Positions 1 through 11,299 of a DNA stretch of 64,000 bases are shown piece by piece (positions within the stretch are counted from its first letter, which is position 1; every line of letters begins with the position of its first letter). The stretch comes from Climacium dendroides. Taxonomy: Eukaryota; Streptophyta; Bryopsida; Hypnales; Climaciaceae. Location of the stretch: positions 3,704,001 to 3,768,000 of the forward strand of contig OX467088.1 in the NCBI GenBank assembly GCA_950106755.1, read 5' to 3'. A program made the translations under genes and the position numbers. Below the pieces are notes generated by a model. It did not search any database, had not been told where the DNA came from, and saw only the letters and a program-made list of their open reading frames with translations.

Positions 1-367
1 TCGTATCGTAGTTCTTGAATTGATGTTACAACTCTCCCGTAACTTCCCAATCAGAACTATATTTGTGCGAGTCGTTGTACGGGAGTGCATGTACTTGTAT
101 GAAATAATTGTTCACTGCATTTTGCTTCTGTATTGTATTGATTGCAACTGCTTCCCCATTTATCCATTGTTTATATTTCCGAGCTTGAGTAAGAGCTGAA
201 CTGTCGTTGAGCAACTGTTCAGAAACTGGATGTTCCGTGGGGGACATCAATTGTTTCAGTCAGTCAGTTTGGAATGTGATTTTCGGGAGAGATGTGAAGT
301 GAAGTAGTGGATTACAACCAGCTTACGTTTCTGGTACACCCATGCTCAAAGAGAATGTGATCTAAAT
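1..367. other. No confident gene; possible exon fragment on the minus strand
   Basis: An open frame of 74 codons runs on the minus strand from 250 to 26. Its composition is protein-like (QARKYKQWINGEAV), but I recognise no family, splice sites or partner exons. The sequence is cut by the window edge. It could be the last exon of a gene continuing to the left, or chance. Confidence 0.2.
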
Positions 368-1133
368 GGCTTAGTAGGTCCTAACCAACAATTATTCTTG
401 ATTAACTTGGCCTGCTTTGCAGTTACCTAGTCCATAATACCTTCCAAGTATGAGGAGGACGAAAGTCTAATTATACAATGTTATGTGAGTTAGTCTGCTT
501 TCAAAGCAGGGGAGTTTTGGTGGTGAGGGAGTCTATTTTATCGGGTTGTTTTTGTTTTTTATTTACTTTGGAGGGGGGTAAATGAAATGGTTTATTGTGG
601 TAGTGAGTGATTTTATTATAATTAGGATTTAGGATTTTTCTTGAACTTGAGACTCTTATATTTTTCTAACATCCTAACATTGCCGAAAAACACAAGACAT
701 ATATGTATCTACTCTGTATGTGTTCTCCATCCAATCTTGTATTCATGCTCATATTTGTATTCAAATTCACATTTATCTTTGAATATGTTTCTAAAATTTT
801 ATTTTTTTAATTTTATTCTTTTAATTTTATTTTAAAAATCTACCAGGTTGCTTAATTCTTTTGACTAGGTGGTGGGCTAAAAATGAAAGACTTTTGCCCT
901 AAAATGCTAAGCCTATTATAGTACTTTTGAAGCAAGTTTGGCAAAAATTAATTATATAAATAGATATATATTTTTGGAGATATTTTTTCAAAAATATTTC
1001 TATATGAAAGAAAAAATTCTTGATTCTTGAAGAATAATTATATTCTTAACATCTATCAAATCAAATCTTCCGAGGGAAAAAAAAAAATTTAGCATAGAAG
1101 TGTCAACCTTGGCTTTTACTTGTGGGTTTGCGA
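368..1133. repeat. Dispersed repeat, copy 1 of a ~0.77 kb direct repeat
   Basis: This stretch matches 49437-50289 in the same orientation almost base for base, from the shared start GGCTTAG(T/C)AGGTCC to the shared end GGCTTGCGAC-like sequence. The main difference is an AT-rich expansion of about 80 bp in the other copy. I see no coding capacity and no clear terminal repeats, so the class is unknown. The match stops next to the G-rich sequence starting near 1134, which suggests that a later insertion cut this copy. Confidence 0.85.
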
Positions 1134-1160
1134 CCTAGGTTGTCATATCGGGCGGGTTGG

Positions 1161-1227
1161 GGTCATCGGACGTTCCGGACGGACGGACAAATCGGACAAG
1201 ACGGACGAACGGACGGTCCGGCCCCCA
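1161..1227. repeat. Short CGGAC-rich tandem run
   Basis: The pentamer/tetramer CGGAC(G) recurs about nine times, with small self-complementary pieces such as GGACGGTCCGG. It lies at the outer edge of the G-rich block that follows, so it may be part of a transposon end. Confidence 0.5.
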
Positions 1228-1324
1228 TTTCGGAATTCAAGCAGAAATTCTGCTCAAAATCCAAATTTTTCTTAAACTTGACCGCAAGTATCTGACGTGG
1301 CCATCCACGTTTCAGAGAGGGTGT

Positions 1325-1625
1325 GGACATTCGGCGTAGACGGGTAGTCCATGCTGAGACGTAGTTGCATGGGCGAGGACAATTATGGGCGGAGATGTAC
1401 AACGCATGGGCGCAGACGTATATGTGCAGGCGAGGACAGTGGTGACTGGGCGCAGATGTACTTGAGTGAAGACATTCTGGGACTAGGGCATGGACGCTAA
1501 TGCGTAGAAGTCATTTGGCGGAGACGTTCTCTTCCTGGACGTGGGTGTCTCCAAAGAGGCGGGGACATTGGTGCGGACGCGCGAATGTGTTGGGCGGAGA
1601 TGTAGTGGGACACTAGTTGCTCGCC
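1325..1625. repeat. G-rich subterminal-like motif block 1 (GGGCGNGGACG)
   Basis: Degenerate copies of GGGCGAGGACR / GGGCGGAGAYG recur every 18-30 bp (for example GGGCGAGGACA, GGGCGGAGATG, GGGCGCAGACG). The same motif in the same orientation occurs at 22.8, 24.3, 26.3 and 26.7 kb. hAT transposons commonly carry arrays of short subterminal motifs bound by their zinc-finger transposase. Assigning this block to a hAT end is my inference from its position beside the decayed protein tail at 2019-2777. Confidence 0.5.
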
Positions 1626-2018
1626 TAGTCCCAACTGTGAAATGCTTTTAGTTTCAAAAAGTCCAGAAGTGGATGATGAAGAAGGTGAACTTGGGACTTC
1701 TTTTTTATTGTAATTGGAATGAAGGTAATTTTATTTGCGGAGAAACTTTATCGCATTTAATCTTTATGCAATGTATGAATTTGCTCTTTTTAGAATACAT
1801 ATTTCCCTAGAATTTAATATGGACAAGTTGAAATTATGCTTCTTGCAAACTTGTTCATGAGCATGACACATTATAAATTACGAAGTTCCAAAATTTAGGG
1901 TAGAAACCAAAAACCATTTCCAATTTCATACTTTGATATAAACTAAGAACAATACAATGGACCATTGTTTCCCAAGCCCTACCACTTCAGCGTTGGTTTC
2001 CTACCACAATTTTCTATA

Positions 2019-2777
2019 CTATTCATTCATTCTTGAAGAACTAGAATCTTCTTCATTTTCTTCTACTGCTTCTGGGATATTACTCAATCGACTAGATCTA
2101 CGGACATGTCCTGTAGAAGGTCCAGCCACATAAGCTTGTGGAATGTGTACATCCTCGTCAACAGGCGTCTCATCGTCGACTTCTTCATCCTCTTCATCTT
2201 CCATGTCTTTACTTCCACCCTCTTCTTCTTCCATTTCGTGGCCCTTAAATTCAGAGTTCTCATTTCGAAGCTCAATGACTCTTCTTCCGTCTCTATGAGT
2301 CTTCCTCAATCTTTTATGTCGCCTCACTGCGGTGTCTTCGGCATCTAAATTGATAGTAGGACCTCTTCGACTTCTATGAACCACACGTGCTGGAGTTCGT
2401 AAAAATGGAAGTACTTCCTCTGTTGGTCTTCTTACTCCAATTCCTCACGGAGGAGCACGATTGGAGGGCCTTGAAGATGAAGCTCTACCAGTGTTCCTCC
2501 CTCCTCGACCACCTCGAACGGTTTGTCGCGCATGCCTATAGTCATCCACAACAAGTTCATTGGGGGGTAGTGGGGTTCTACCATTGACAGGAGCATTGGA
2601 TGCGTTAACGTCTATGCCCTCAACATTCCCCACCGAGCCTAACCCTTCTTGGTGAGGTCTACTTGTTGCATTCAAACTCACACCTACGGTGCGGTTCAGT
2701 GTACGTTCTCTTGGCATGCTTTGGCCCTGTCCTACAATAGAAGCCACTATCGCAGGGGGGGTGTTGCAAGAACCCAA
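2019..2777 (-). pseudogene. Decayed low-complexity protein tail, possibly hAT-associated
   Basis: Two open stretches (2777-2445 and 2384-2019) share one frame and are separated by a nonsense codon, so they come from one coding region. The first half is rich in R/G (VRGGRGGRNTG). The second half is basic and then strongly acidic (EEEEGGSKDMEDEEDEEVDDE) and ends near VRRSSRLSN. There is no catalytic domain. A comparable acidic tail follows the hAT transposase at 20115-20540, and a G-rich motif block flanks the 3' side here, so this may be the 3' end of a hAT element. It could also be the tail of another transposon protein. The upstream part is missing. Confidence 0.35.
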
Positions 2778-3037
2778 GCATGAAGGACATCATCATCTTA
2801 ACACAATATTCAATATTTTGAGAGGTTCAGGGCCTCTCATAATAATATTTTCCATTTAGGCTCTAAAAAGTGAATTGTAATGTTAGCCAGTTTAGGTGGG
2901 CAAACACTAACTTTGCTAGTTGTAATATACAATTTCCATTAAAATGAGAGTCTTTTCAGTGATGGACTGTTCAAATACATGAAGTTTGCTTTAGGATATA
3001 TGTTCTGATTTATATAAGTGAAGAGAATGACATCTTC

Positions 3038-3162
3038 TAATCACCAAGTCATAAGCTCTGCGGTTAGTTGTAAGGGGTTGTTCATCTCATTGAAGCGGTC
3101 CGGGTTCGATTCCCATTGGGTTTGTATGAGCGCATGAGAGAAAAAACATGACTTGGTGCTAT
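3038..3162 (+). repeat. tRNA-like (SINE-type) element between inverted 12-mers
   Basis: The string GGTTCGATTCC at about 3111 is a good match to a pol III B box (GGTTCGANNCC). A weak A-box-like stretch (GCGGTTAGTTGTAAGG) lies about 45 bp upstream. The segment is bracketed by CACCAAGTCAT (near 3040) and its complement ATGACTTGGTG (near 3148). It does not fold into a complete tRNA cloverleaf, so I call it a tRNA-derived repeat rather than a tRNA gene. Confidence 0.45.
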
Positions 3163-3660
3163 TAAGTGAGCTTTGTTGGCAGGAAAGTTGTAACAACCAA
3201 CCGACCCCCTACCCAGAATGTGACAAGTGTTTTACATGTTAACCAAATAAATAGTGGATATATCCACTACATTTTTTTCTCCAATAGCAATGTAATTTCT
3301 AATAAAATATATTTAGTGATACACAAATAAGAAAATGAATTAAAAAATAGAGAAAATATAGCTTAAGAATCTAAAAAAAATATATATATATATTAAGACT
3401 ATATTTAAATTCCATTGTTCTGTAAACAGAAAACATACACTTGAAAACAATCATGTACTATCAAACAATAAAATAAAATCAATCAACTGAAACCTATATC
3501 CTCTAAAAAAAACTGAAACAACTATCATCTATTATAATATTAAGGGTCCAACACTTATGCAATGAAAACGGTTTCATATAAGATGTAGAAATAAAACAAT
3601 ACCCTCTATATGAATGTCATAGTTAAAATGCATCCACTGTATGTACATGATTTCTCCATA

Positions 3661-6618
3661 TCATGTATATGAAGCCAAACTTTGGTTGATGATTTTGATT
3701 TGAACTGTAGGGATCTTGATTCTGCATTGGCAAGTACCTCTTCTGTTTTGAGACTTCCATGCTGTAATCAAAGTGTTTGTTGTCTCCCATGCAGGTTCTT
3801 CGGTTTCATCAACCCTCCAAAGCAAAACTCTATCACTATCCCATCCTTCATAGAAGTCTTGAACTTCTTGATTGCGTGATGTTGGCCGAAAGTACTGAAT
3901 GTGCACACAGTTTGGTTTCTCGGGGTTAGAGTTTGGATCAGACAATGCTTTGGCAATCCAAACTGGTCTGTTGTCACTGTCTGCAGGGCGAACTGCAACA
4001 AAATACCCTTCGTATACATCTCGAGCCACCCTAAAGGATGGTTGTGGACGATCCCTCAAGGGCCCAACATAAGGCTCATCCTCTCCATGCTCTTCGAGAT
4101 CTTCACCATCTTCATCTAAATGATCAGCTTCTGTCACTTGAATACGAGTAGTTGGCCAGAAATCGTCTTTTAGAGCACTAGAAGTAGGAAGTGGCTCTTG
4201 AAGAGCTGCCTTTACACCACGCCAATAGCGCACCATATTCTCATAGCGCCTACGATGTTCTCCACTCACGTCTGCTCTGCACAAGTCGTCCCAATAGTTT
4301 ATGAATCCTGATAAACCTTTGACTATGTCATTGACACCTTTCATTGGGTTGAGTGGTACTGGCAAAGGCACACCGCGTGGCCACAGACTCCGTCCTTTAT
4401 CGTCTTCTTTCCACAATTTAATGGCTTGACCTTGTCTGCCTAACCAGTTTTCATCCGTGCACTTCAACTTGTACTTCATGACTGGGCATCCAACAGAGTC
4501 TAGGTAGAACTTCACTTGTTGCGGTCTTGTGTGTCCCACAAGAATTTCATCACCATCCATCCATTTTCCTGCAATGAAACGCTTGAAATCAGGCACCTCC
4601 TCTATGAGGTGAGGGATAGTAGGAATGGACTCAACATCCATAAATGACTTCATGAGCGCCGGGATTGTTGGGAAGTTCTCCTTCTTTAACAACATGCTCT
4701 ATCTTCCAAACAATGCGTCAATGTCGTCGTGTGTGTGACCAACAATCATGAAGTTCACATACACTTCTCTGAAGATCTTGTTAGCAACAAGTAGAGACCA
4801 GAAACAGAAAACATATCTGTTCTTGTTGTCGCCGGTGGCATTGTCCATTTACACGTTCAAAATAGGAGGCAAAGGCACTGCTGGAACTGCATTCATTGGA
4901 GGTGGTGGTAGTGACGCGTCGTACATTTCTTTACCCTGCAGCACTGCCCTGAACAAATTTGAAGACCCTGACCCAGAAAATAATTACCGAGAAGAAGACT
5001 TCGATGGCAATTCCAGATCCCGCAACAACTTTGCCATAGAACCAATTGTATAGTTTGAATCGTGTTTAAAGAGATCCAAACCGTAATGTGCGTAATGCAC
5101 ATCTCCATGACCATGAGCAATCATGCCAGTGACAAACATAGGCAATTTCATAAGGCCATCAAGCTCCTTACTCCTGTGGGAAAAGACTGGAGAAGCAGTC
5201 TTTGCATGATCCATCTTGTCGTGCATAATAGTGAGGCATTCGTGTGGAAAAGCTATTGAACGGTGACGGTTTGCATAATACAACTCCCGATGAGCTCGAG
5301 CAATCTCAACGTGCCTATCCAACTTCCGAGAATACTTCAATTCATTGTGAGACCCAGTTATAGCACCCTTCTTGAGGTCTTGCAATTTGTCACATGTGCC
5401 ACATCGCGCAAAATTGTCTCCAGGCTTCTTCACCTCATACTCTGAGAACTTACAACACCTAATCTTACTCAAGTTCGAAGCTGACACCTCACTTAGTCCA
5501 AAAATAGCATTGACATCATTGAGTTCTTTCATCTTACCCTTCCATTGAAAGGTAGAAGGTAGGATCTTGGCCACAACTTTCTCTCCTAACTTCAGGGTCT
5601 TTGTACGATGAGGCATGTGATCTGCTTCTTTCTCCAGAATGCACTTCAATGTTGCTATAGCTTGTTGAGTGTGTTTCCTCGGTTTCACCGTTCCCTTATT
5701 GCCATGGTCCTTTGCCTCTCAACCACGCCTCATGTACGATTGGTAGCGATAGAATGTGGCCTCAGGGACCCCAGCTATATGCATCCACGCTCGCATACAT
5801 ACCGGTGTGTTGTCAATTGACACCATTCGTCTACCACACTCATCAACATGCACCTGCCTGTGCACATCCATTTTCATGTAGGTCCTGTGCTTGAACGTGG
5901 AGTTGCGATACATGCGTTCACGAAAGGCTCGAATTTTATCCCTAGAAAATGGCTGAACACAGTTGCGACTACAACACATTTTAGTAGATACTACATGGAT
6001 GGAATCTTGAGTAAGCAGCTCCTTCGATTTCAAATTTGCCTCGCGGGGCGCATTTCAGACCATACTTGTGTATGGTCTCGAAGACGTCAAAGAGGGCGGA
6101 TTCAAAAGAGCCTGTTGGAGACAGTTGAATTTGTCCCTAGCCTCATGGTCTCAAAGGCTAGCTCCACGATAGTGGATAAGATGAATAGGCCAAGCCAACA
6201 ATGAGCATACTTGTTCCTCCGGTAGGTCCTCTTCGCTATGCATTTTGGAGATGTGGATCGCCACGTGGGTGTCACCAAGAGGGCCATTGGCACCCAAAAT
6301 GAGGTCAAAGTTCACACTGTGACAGACACCTTCATCCACAAGCATTCTAGCGTCATTGTACAAGGTGACAACTCGAGTATTCCAAAGCCGACGCGGTAGA
6401 CCTTCGCATTCCGGGACCCCAACATTCATTGCTTTGACATTCTGAAATTCGTCTTCTGAAGATGCCATAAAATCCTCTTCATCATGTCTGAATTCACTGG
6501 ATTCAATACCTGATGACATGTCCATGTCATTAGGGTCATCTATAGTATCCATGGATACTTGTAAAAATGCAATGTGAAACAAGGTAAGTGAATTGAAGCA
6601 TAGATCATGCAGTTTCAT
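3661..6618 (-). pseudogene. DUF7869-like transposon protein, six in-frame stops
   Basis: The whole interval is a single reading frame of 986 codons with no frameshift, broken by six nonsense codons (near 6151, 6050, 5716, 4985, 4835 and 4697). N- to C-terminal order: an acidic leader; a Cys-rich segment (MCCSRNCVQPFSRDKIR); a DVHRQVHVDE stretch; a CGTCDKLQDLKK finger-like motif; HDKMDHAKTASP; MDNATGDNKNRY; then FMIVGHTHDDIDALF. The last two are the family's conserved acidic motifs, as I recall it, and suggest an RNase-H-like core. Near the C-terminus a short SH3/BAH-like piece reads YEGYFVAVRPADSDNRP. Such proteins occur as multicopy, transposon-linked genes in non-seed plants and animals. 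A true start could be the ATG at about 6552, since the sequence upstream resembles a splice acceptor. The palindrome array directly precedes the gene. The product is certainly broken; the family name rests on motif memory only. Confidence 0.65.
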
Positions 6619-6623
6619 TCATG

Positions 6624-7490
6624 TTCAGGTCGACCCAACCTGAATGACCAAATGTTATAACTACATCTATGACACCAACGAACCTATTTGCTGAAGCATA
6701 GGATTCAACTGCAATTGACATCATTCATTAAAATTCCTTATAAATTCAGATATTTGTAAACTATGTTTTTAGGTCGAATCGACCTGAAGTGTCTGACCCC
6801 TACCTTGTATAATATTCAATAGCCGAAAATATAAGCATAAGAAAACTCAGTACAATCCTGAATTTCAGCTCGGATCGACCTGAAGTGTACCTTGTACTCT
6901 GAGAGTGAATGAACCCATCTTCATCTGTTCAATTCGATGGGAATTCCCTATTTCATTCCTATAAATATCTCGAACTTCTCTAACTGATGTCTGTGTTGGG
7001 AATACCTACACTTCAGGTCGAACCAACCTAAAATGAAGACGTGCAGTGAGCCGAATCCCATCTACACACTATTATCATTACGTACAGAATTCTTGCTGAC
7101 TAAATCTGTGAATATCGGGAATGTCAGAAGGACATCTATGAGATTTTCACTTGAACGAAATTACAATTAATGATACGGTTTAGGTCGACTCGATCTGAAA
7201 TGCCATGTATACCATTTCATTAATGATATTCGATGATAGAACTATTCAATATACCTAGGATACGTTTTAGATTACTTACTTACTATCATATACGTTAGTT
7301 CAGGTTGACTCGACTTGAAGTGCATGCACGAATTACTAATGTAGACAATCTCACATTCAGGTTGACTCGACCTGAATTGCATGAACGAATGACTAATGTA
7401 GACAATCTCACATTCAGGTCGACTCGACCTGAAGTGCATTAACAAATTATTCATGTACCATTGTTCTAATTCAGGTCGACTTGACCTAAA
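6624..7490. repeat. Palindrome family block 1: nine 21-bp copies
   Basis: Copies begin at 6624, 6768, 6864, 7012, 7179, 7299, 7356, 7413 and 7470. Consensus arms are TTCAGGTCGR and YCGACCTGAA around one central base. Mismatches are mostly C/T or G/A changes (TTTAGG, CTTGAA). The block lies immediately 5' of the minus-strand gene at 3661-6618. Each copy could form a cruciform or bind a dimeric protein. Confidence 0.85.
7299..7490. repeat. 57-bp tandem unit containing the palindrome
   Basis: The last four palindromes of the block start exactly 57 bp apart (7299, 7356, 7413, 7470). The sequence between them is also repeated (a GTGCATGMACGAATKACTAA type followed by TGTAGACAATCTCACA). This is a local tandem amplification with the palindrome as part of the unit. 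Confidence 0.85.
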
Positions 7491-8195
7491 CAGTTCCAGA
7501 TTTCTCGGACACTGTGTTGGCAGTCTCGTAGTAACCGTGATCTTGCATTCCGGGTTTCTCAGCGAGATAATCGGGCTCTGTACTCTCAGAATTCTGCAAC
7601 TCAGGTGTCGAGAACTGAACATTGAATACAGACCTTGTCACTAAGAATTGGGGAAGTCCAAAACTCATAATCATGCAACTCCATTTTCGGGAAATGAACA
7701 TTGGAAACACACGCACTCTGCCAACTTCATCAACTAGGAACTCGACAATAGATGGCAGCACTGAAAGAAACATTATACACACTCACAAAACTACTATGTG
7801 CTTACAAAGTAACTATGTCCAATCCATCGAATGAAAATGTTTGAAAATGCTAAAGGCTTCTAACCTGAAGACATACGGAAGGCAATAAGCACGTTCACCG
7901 AGATCCTCGAAGCGCAATACTCCAACACTCTAGATAGTACAAGTACAGAAGTTGATAGAGTTCAGTAATGACATGAGAGAAGTGAAATTTCGCATGAACG
8001 TCCATGCATTCGCGACGGAGGAGGAAAGTGCCCTAATGCGCGCGAACGCAACGACATTCAAAACAATTTTGGCAGCAATGTATAGGCGCGAACGGGAAGG
8101 CGGGAGCTGTAGGAAGGAATTTCAAAATCCTGAAGTCCTTCCGCAAATTCTTTTGGGTTTTGATTCCCGCCTGCACTGTTCACGACAAAAATAGC
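7491..8195 (-). other. Possible spliced 5' exons of the minus-strand element
   Basis: On the minus strand an acceptor-like TTTCTTTCAG near 7758 opens a frame (VEFLVDEVGRVRVFPMF) that runs to about 7492. There it meets the palindrome block at a GT. A second exon-like piece ends at a GTTAG donor near 7866. The content is more GC-rich than its surroundings. I recognise no family. If real, these would be upstream exons of the DUF7869-like gene, or of a neighbour in the same element, with the palindromes lying in the intron between them. Confidence 0.3.
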
Positions 8196-8426
8196 CACTA
8201 ACAGTTATTAAGTACTGATGAGGTTGCTTTCTTGCAACGTTAAGCACTAATTTCTAGATTCTATTTCTAATAGAATCTAGGCAAAAAGTCTTCATTGCCT
8301 TTTTTTCTTTTGCAATTTTTGGAGTCAATTTGATTTTGGTGAAGTTAGGGTCTGTTTGTAAATTTAGACAAACACAACCTTTTGTACCACCCAATTGTTT
8401 GCATGTGATTTTATCAATAAGGATTT

Positions 8427-8492
8427 TACGGTTTAGGGGTTAGGATCTTTAGGGTTTAGGGTCTGTAGGGTTTAGGGTTTGCGGTTTAGGTA
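8427..8492. repeat. Interstitial TTTAGGG-like patch
   Basis: Degenerate TTTAGGG/GGTTTAG units (about eight) occur in a 65-bp stretch. This is the plant telomere heptamer, but the copies are irregular and short, so it is an interstitial patch and not a chromosome end. Confidence 0.7.
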
Positions 8493-8641
8493 TTTCTGTA
8501 CTTTACAAAATCATTTCATATCATGTTTTTGAAACATTGAACAAATTATTAATTTAGAAGTGAATTCAAGGTTTTTGTACACAGAAATTATACTGCATGC
8601 ACTTTCAATTTCTTTTTGCAATGTTTGCAAAATTATTTTTT

Positions 8642-9228
8642 CCATGAATCCTTATTATTTCGAAGATTTGCAACTTGTGTGTTATGTTTTCGGACATGCT
8701 TCTATATTAAAACGATATAATTTATTGGTTTGGTTTCTATTAAACACAGCATGATTTTTAGAGTCTTTTTTTTAAAACCCATTTCACTTGGAAAAGTGTG
8801 GGGAAGCAATAGGGTTCTCTTAAACTTTATTTTCCCATGAATCCTTATTATTTCGAAGATTTGCAACTTGTGTGTTATGTTTTCGGACATGTTTCCACGT
8901 CAAAACGATATAATTTATTGGTTTGGTTTCTATTAAATATAGCATGATTTTTAGAGGAGTTTTTTTAAAAACCCTTTCACTTGGAAAAGTGTGGGGAAGC
9001 AATAGGGTTCTCTTAAACTTCATTTTTTCATGAATCCTTATTATTTTGAAGATTTGCAACTTGTGTGTTATGTTTTCGGACATGCTTCCACGTCAAAACG
9101 ATATAATTTATTGGTTTGGTTTCTATTAAATACAACATGATTTTTAGAGGATTTTTTTAAAAACCCATTTCAAATTTTCAATTGACAAAGTGTAGGAAAG
9201 CAATAGGGTTCTTTTCAAATATTTTTTT
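8642..9228. repeat. Three-copy ~194-bp tandem satellite
   Basis: Units start at about 8642, 8835 and 9029 with CCATGAATCCTTATTATTTC and end with AGCAATAGGGTTCTCTTAAA. They are over 90% alike by eye. A fourth unit starts at 9229 and breaks off after a dozen bases. The short open frames inside are products of the repeat and not genes. Confidence 0.9.
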
Positions 9229-9239
9229 CAATGAATCCT

Positions 9240-10135
9240 ACCAGACGCATTCATCCTCAAAATTTCAATCATTCATTAGAATTTTTATGTATTAGACTAG
9301 CGGTTGGCGCTTGCTTTGCTACACGTTAACTATATTACTTTTATCAAATTCTTATGTGATAGAATGTAGATTAATAAAGTATTTATAATCTTTAAATGAA
9401 AATATTGACATTCTCATACAATACTTTTTGGACATATATATATTGTGCAATACAAAGTAATTAAAGAAAATCTTTATATCATAATTTTTTTTTTAAAATC
9501 TTTGTAAACATGAAAACATTTGCAAGGACACCACCACTTGATGAATTTTTTCACTTACAAGCAGTGGTGACCAAAATTGAAGAATTGAAATGCAAATTTG
9601 TTAGATTGTAAAGACTTTGTAAATACTTTATTGTAGAATTCAAAATTGCTTTTATCTAACAAAACTTCAAATCATTTGGTAGTAAGAAAAGAAAATCATA
9701 GAATTGTAGAAGTAAAATGAAGTATGAAGCCAAGAAATATGAAGCCTCCATAATATCACTTTACCTCTGTAATATCACCTTTTTACACTCTGTGCTATTA
9801 TAGGTCAAATAGCCGTTGAAACTTTATAATATCACACAGTGTAAAAAGGTGACATTACACCATTTTTTAAGAATTTTAATAAATATTTAAATGAAAATTA
9901 CTAAAATATTCATATAATTTATTTAAGAAATAAACATATACTGATATAATCAATAGAAATTTAATGAATAATGAATGAAATACATGAATTAAATAGTGAA
10001 TATGGTAAAAAATACACATACATTAAAATGCATTAGAAATTTGATTCAATTGTTACTAACATTGGCACCCGAAAAAAAAAATTTCAAGGAAGAACTTGTA
10101 AATCTCAAAAGCTTCGTGAACAAATCTCAAAAGCT
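9240..10135. other. AT-rich DNA with no recognisable gene
   Basis: No coding signal is visible. The only structure is a local inverted similarity around 9765-9855, where AATATCACCTTTTTACACTG and its complement AGTGTAAAAAGGTGA face each other across about 50 bp. This could be a small foldback element. Confidence 0.5.
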
Positions 10136-10137
10136 TC

Positions 10138-10440
10138 GTGAACGGTGTAAAAGTTGTGCATTTTCGAGTTATTTTTGGTTCTAGAAAATTAGAAAATTAT
10201 TTTTTCTTATATTTTGGTTGCAATCTTGGTACTGTCAGAAAGCTCTTGACAAGGAGGCGTGCACGGGCTTGGTTTTGTGGCATTTCGCCTCACGGTGAGA
10301 AAGTTGTGCATTTTTTAGTTATTTTGGTCACAATTTTGGTATCGTTGGAGAGTTCTTGGCGAGGAGGGGTGCACAGGCTTGGTTTCATGGCATTCCAACT
10401 TACAGTTAGAAAGTTATGCATTTTTTAGTTGTTTTTGGTT
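10138..10440. repeat. ~100-bp imperfect tandem repeat, about three units
   Basis: Units share GAAAGTTGTGCATTTTTTAG, then TTATTTTGGT, then a GAGTTCTTGGCGAGGAGG-like segment, GTGCACRGGCTTGGTTT and a CATTYC piece. The third unit is cut before the GC-rich minisatellite. No gene is supported. Confidence 0.75.
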
Positions 10441-10529
10441 TTTAAGAAAATTTAAAAATTACTTTTATTTTTGTTTTCATTGTGGCAATGCCACAGGGCA
10501 CTCTAGTAGTAATGCAAAAGAAGTATAAA

Positions 10530-10760
10530 GCCGGTACGGGTCCGGGTTCCATAGGCGTGTCCAGGTATCGGTTTGGGCAAATCCGGGTACAGTTTCCTGA
10601 GGCGGGTCCGGGTCTAGGCGGGTACAAGTTCGGGCGGGCGGGTACAGGTTTGGACGGGCGGGAACAGATTCGGGCGGGAGGGAATAGGTTCGGGAGGGCG
10701 GGAACAAGTTTGGGCAGGCGGGAACAGGATCGGACGGGTTCGGGTGGGTTCGTCGCGGGA
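10530..10760. repeat. GC-rich minisatellite (GGGCGGGNACAGGTTC)
   Basis: A unit of about 20-21 bp with the core CGGGCGGGAACAGGTT recurs roughly nine times with variation. It is far more GC-rich than its surroundings. The apparent Pro/Arg- or Gly-rich open frames on both strands are translations of this repeat and not proteins. Confidence 0.8.
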
Positions 10761-11019
10761 TGGAGGGTTCATGCTGGTTAGGGTTTGGGTTGTTTCGTTG
10801 TGTTTTGTTGCTCTGTCATGTTGTGCAATGTGAGTGTGTGTTTTTGTTTTGTTTTCGTGTTTTTTGTTTTTCAGTTTTCGCAGTAGAGCAGAGGTGTCGG
10901 ATTGTGGGATTAGAGGAGAGGGAGGGAGCAGGATTATCCATGCTCACAGCGGAAGGTGGAACCTGGATTGCTCGTTGAGAGAGATGCGCGATTGCCGAAG
11001 ACATTGTGGGTTGGAGGAG

Positions 11020-11240
11020 AGTGAGGGAGCACGGTCTTGCAGCAGAGGGCGCCGGTCTTGCAGCAGAGAGCACGGTCTTGTAGCAGAGGAGCACTCGGGC
11101 GCTCGCAGCATTCGTCACAGTAGCATTCGTCGGAGCACTCGGGCGTTCGCAGCATTCGTTGGAGCACAGGGCGCACAAGTAGTCAGCAGAGGTCGCTCGC
11201 AACAGCAGAGGCGCCGGAGCACAGGGCGCAGCAGCAGCAG
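11020..11240. repeat. GC-rich minisatellite with GCAGCAGAG and GGAGCACTCGGGCG units
   Basis: Short units (CGGTCTTGCAGCAGAG three times; GGAGCACTCGGGCG(C/T)TCGCAGCATTCGT twice) alternate in about 200 bp. Open frames on both strands here (up to 156 codons) are compositional artefacts. A GTATCC donor-like site follows at 11250, so the region may once have been a 5' untranslated exon. Confidence 0.6.
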
Positions 11241-11299
11241 TTTAGGGTATCAGGTATCCTTTCTTTCTTTACTCTGTTTGATATGTGCTTTCGACCTCG

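Noticed and set aside
3050..3130. A tRNA gene
   Set aside because: There is a good B box, but no convincing acceptor stem, anticodon arm or A box. It is treated as a tRNA-derived repeat.
7299..7490. CRISPR-like regular array
   Set aside because: The repeats are palindromic and evenly spaced, but the spacers are near-identical to each other and the setting is a spliced eukaryotic genome. It is a tandem repeat.
7952..8194. An 80-codon plus-strand protein (KFRMNVHAFATEEESAL)
   Set aside because: It is GC-richer than its flanks and looks protein-like, but it overlaps better splice-bounded pieces on the minus strand and matches no family I know.
8427..8492. A chromosome end or telomere
   Set aside because: The TTTAGGG units are few, degenerate and interrupted, and similar patches occur at three internal places.
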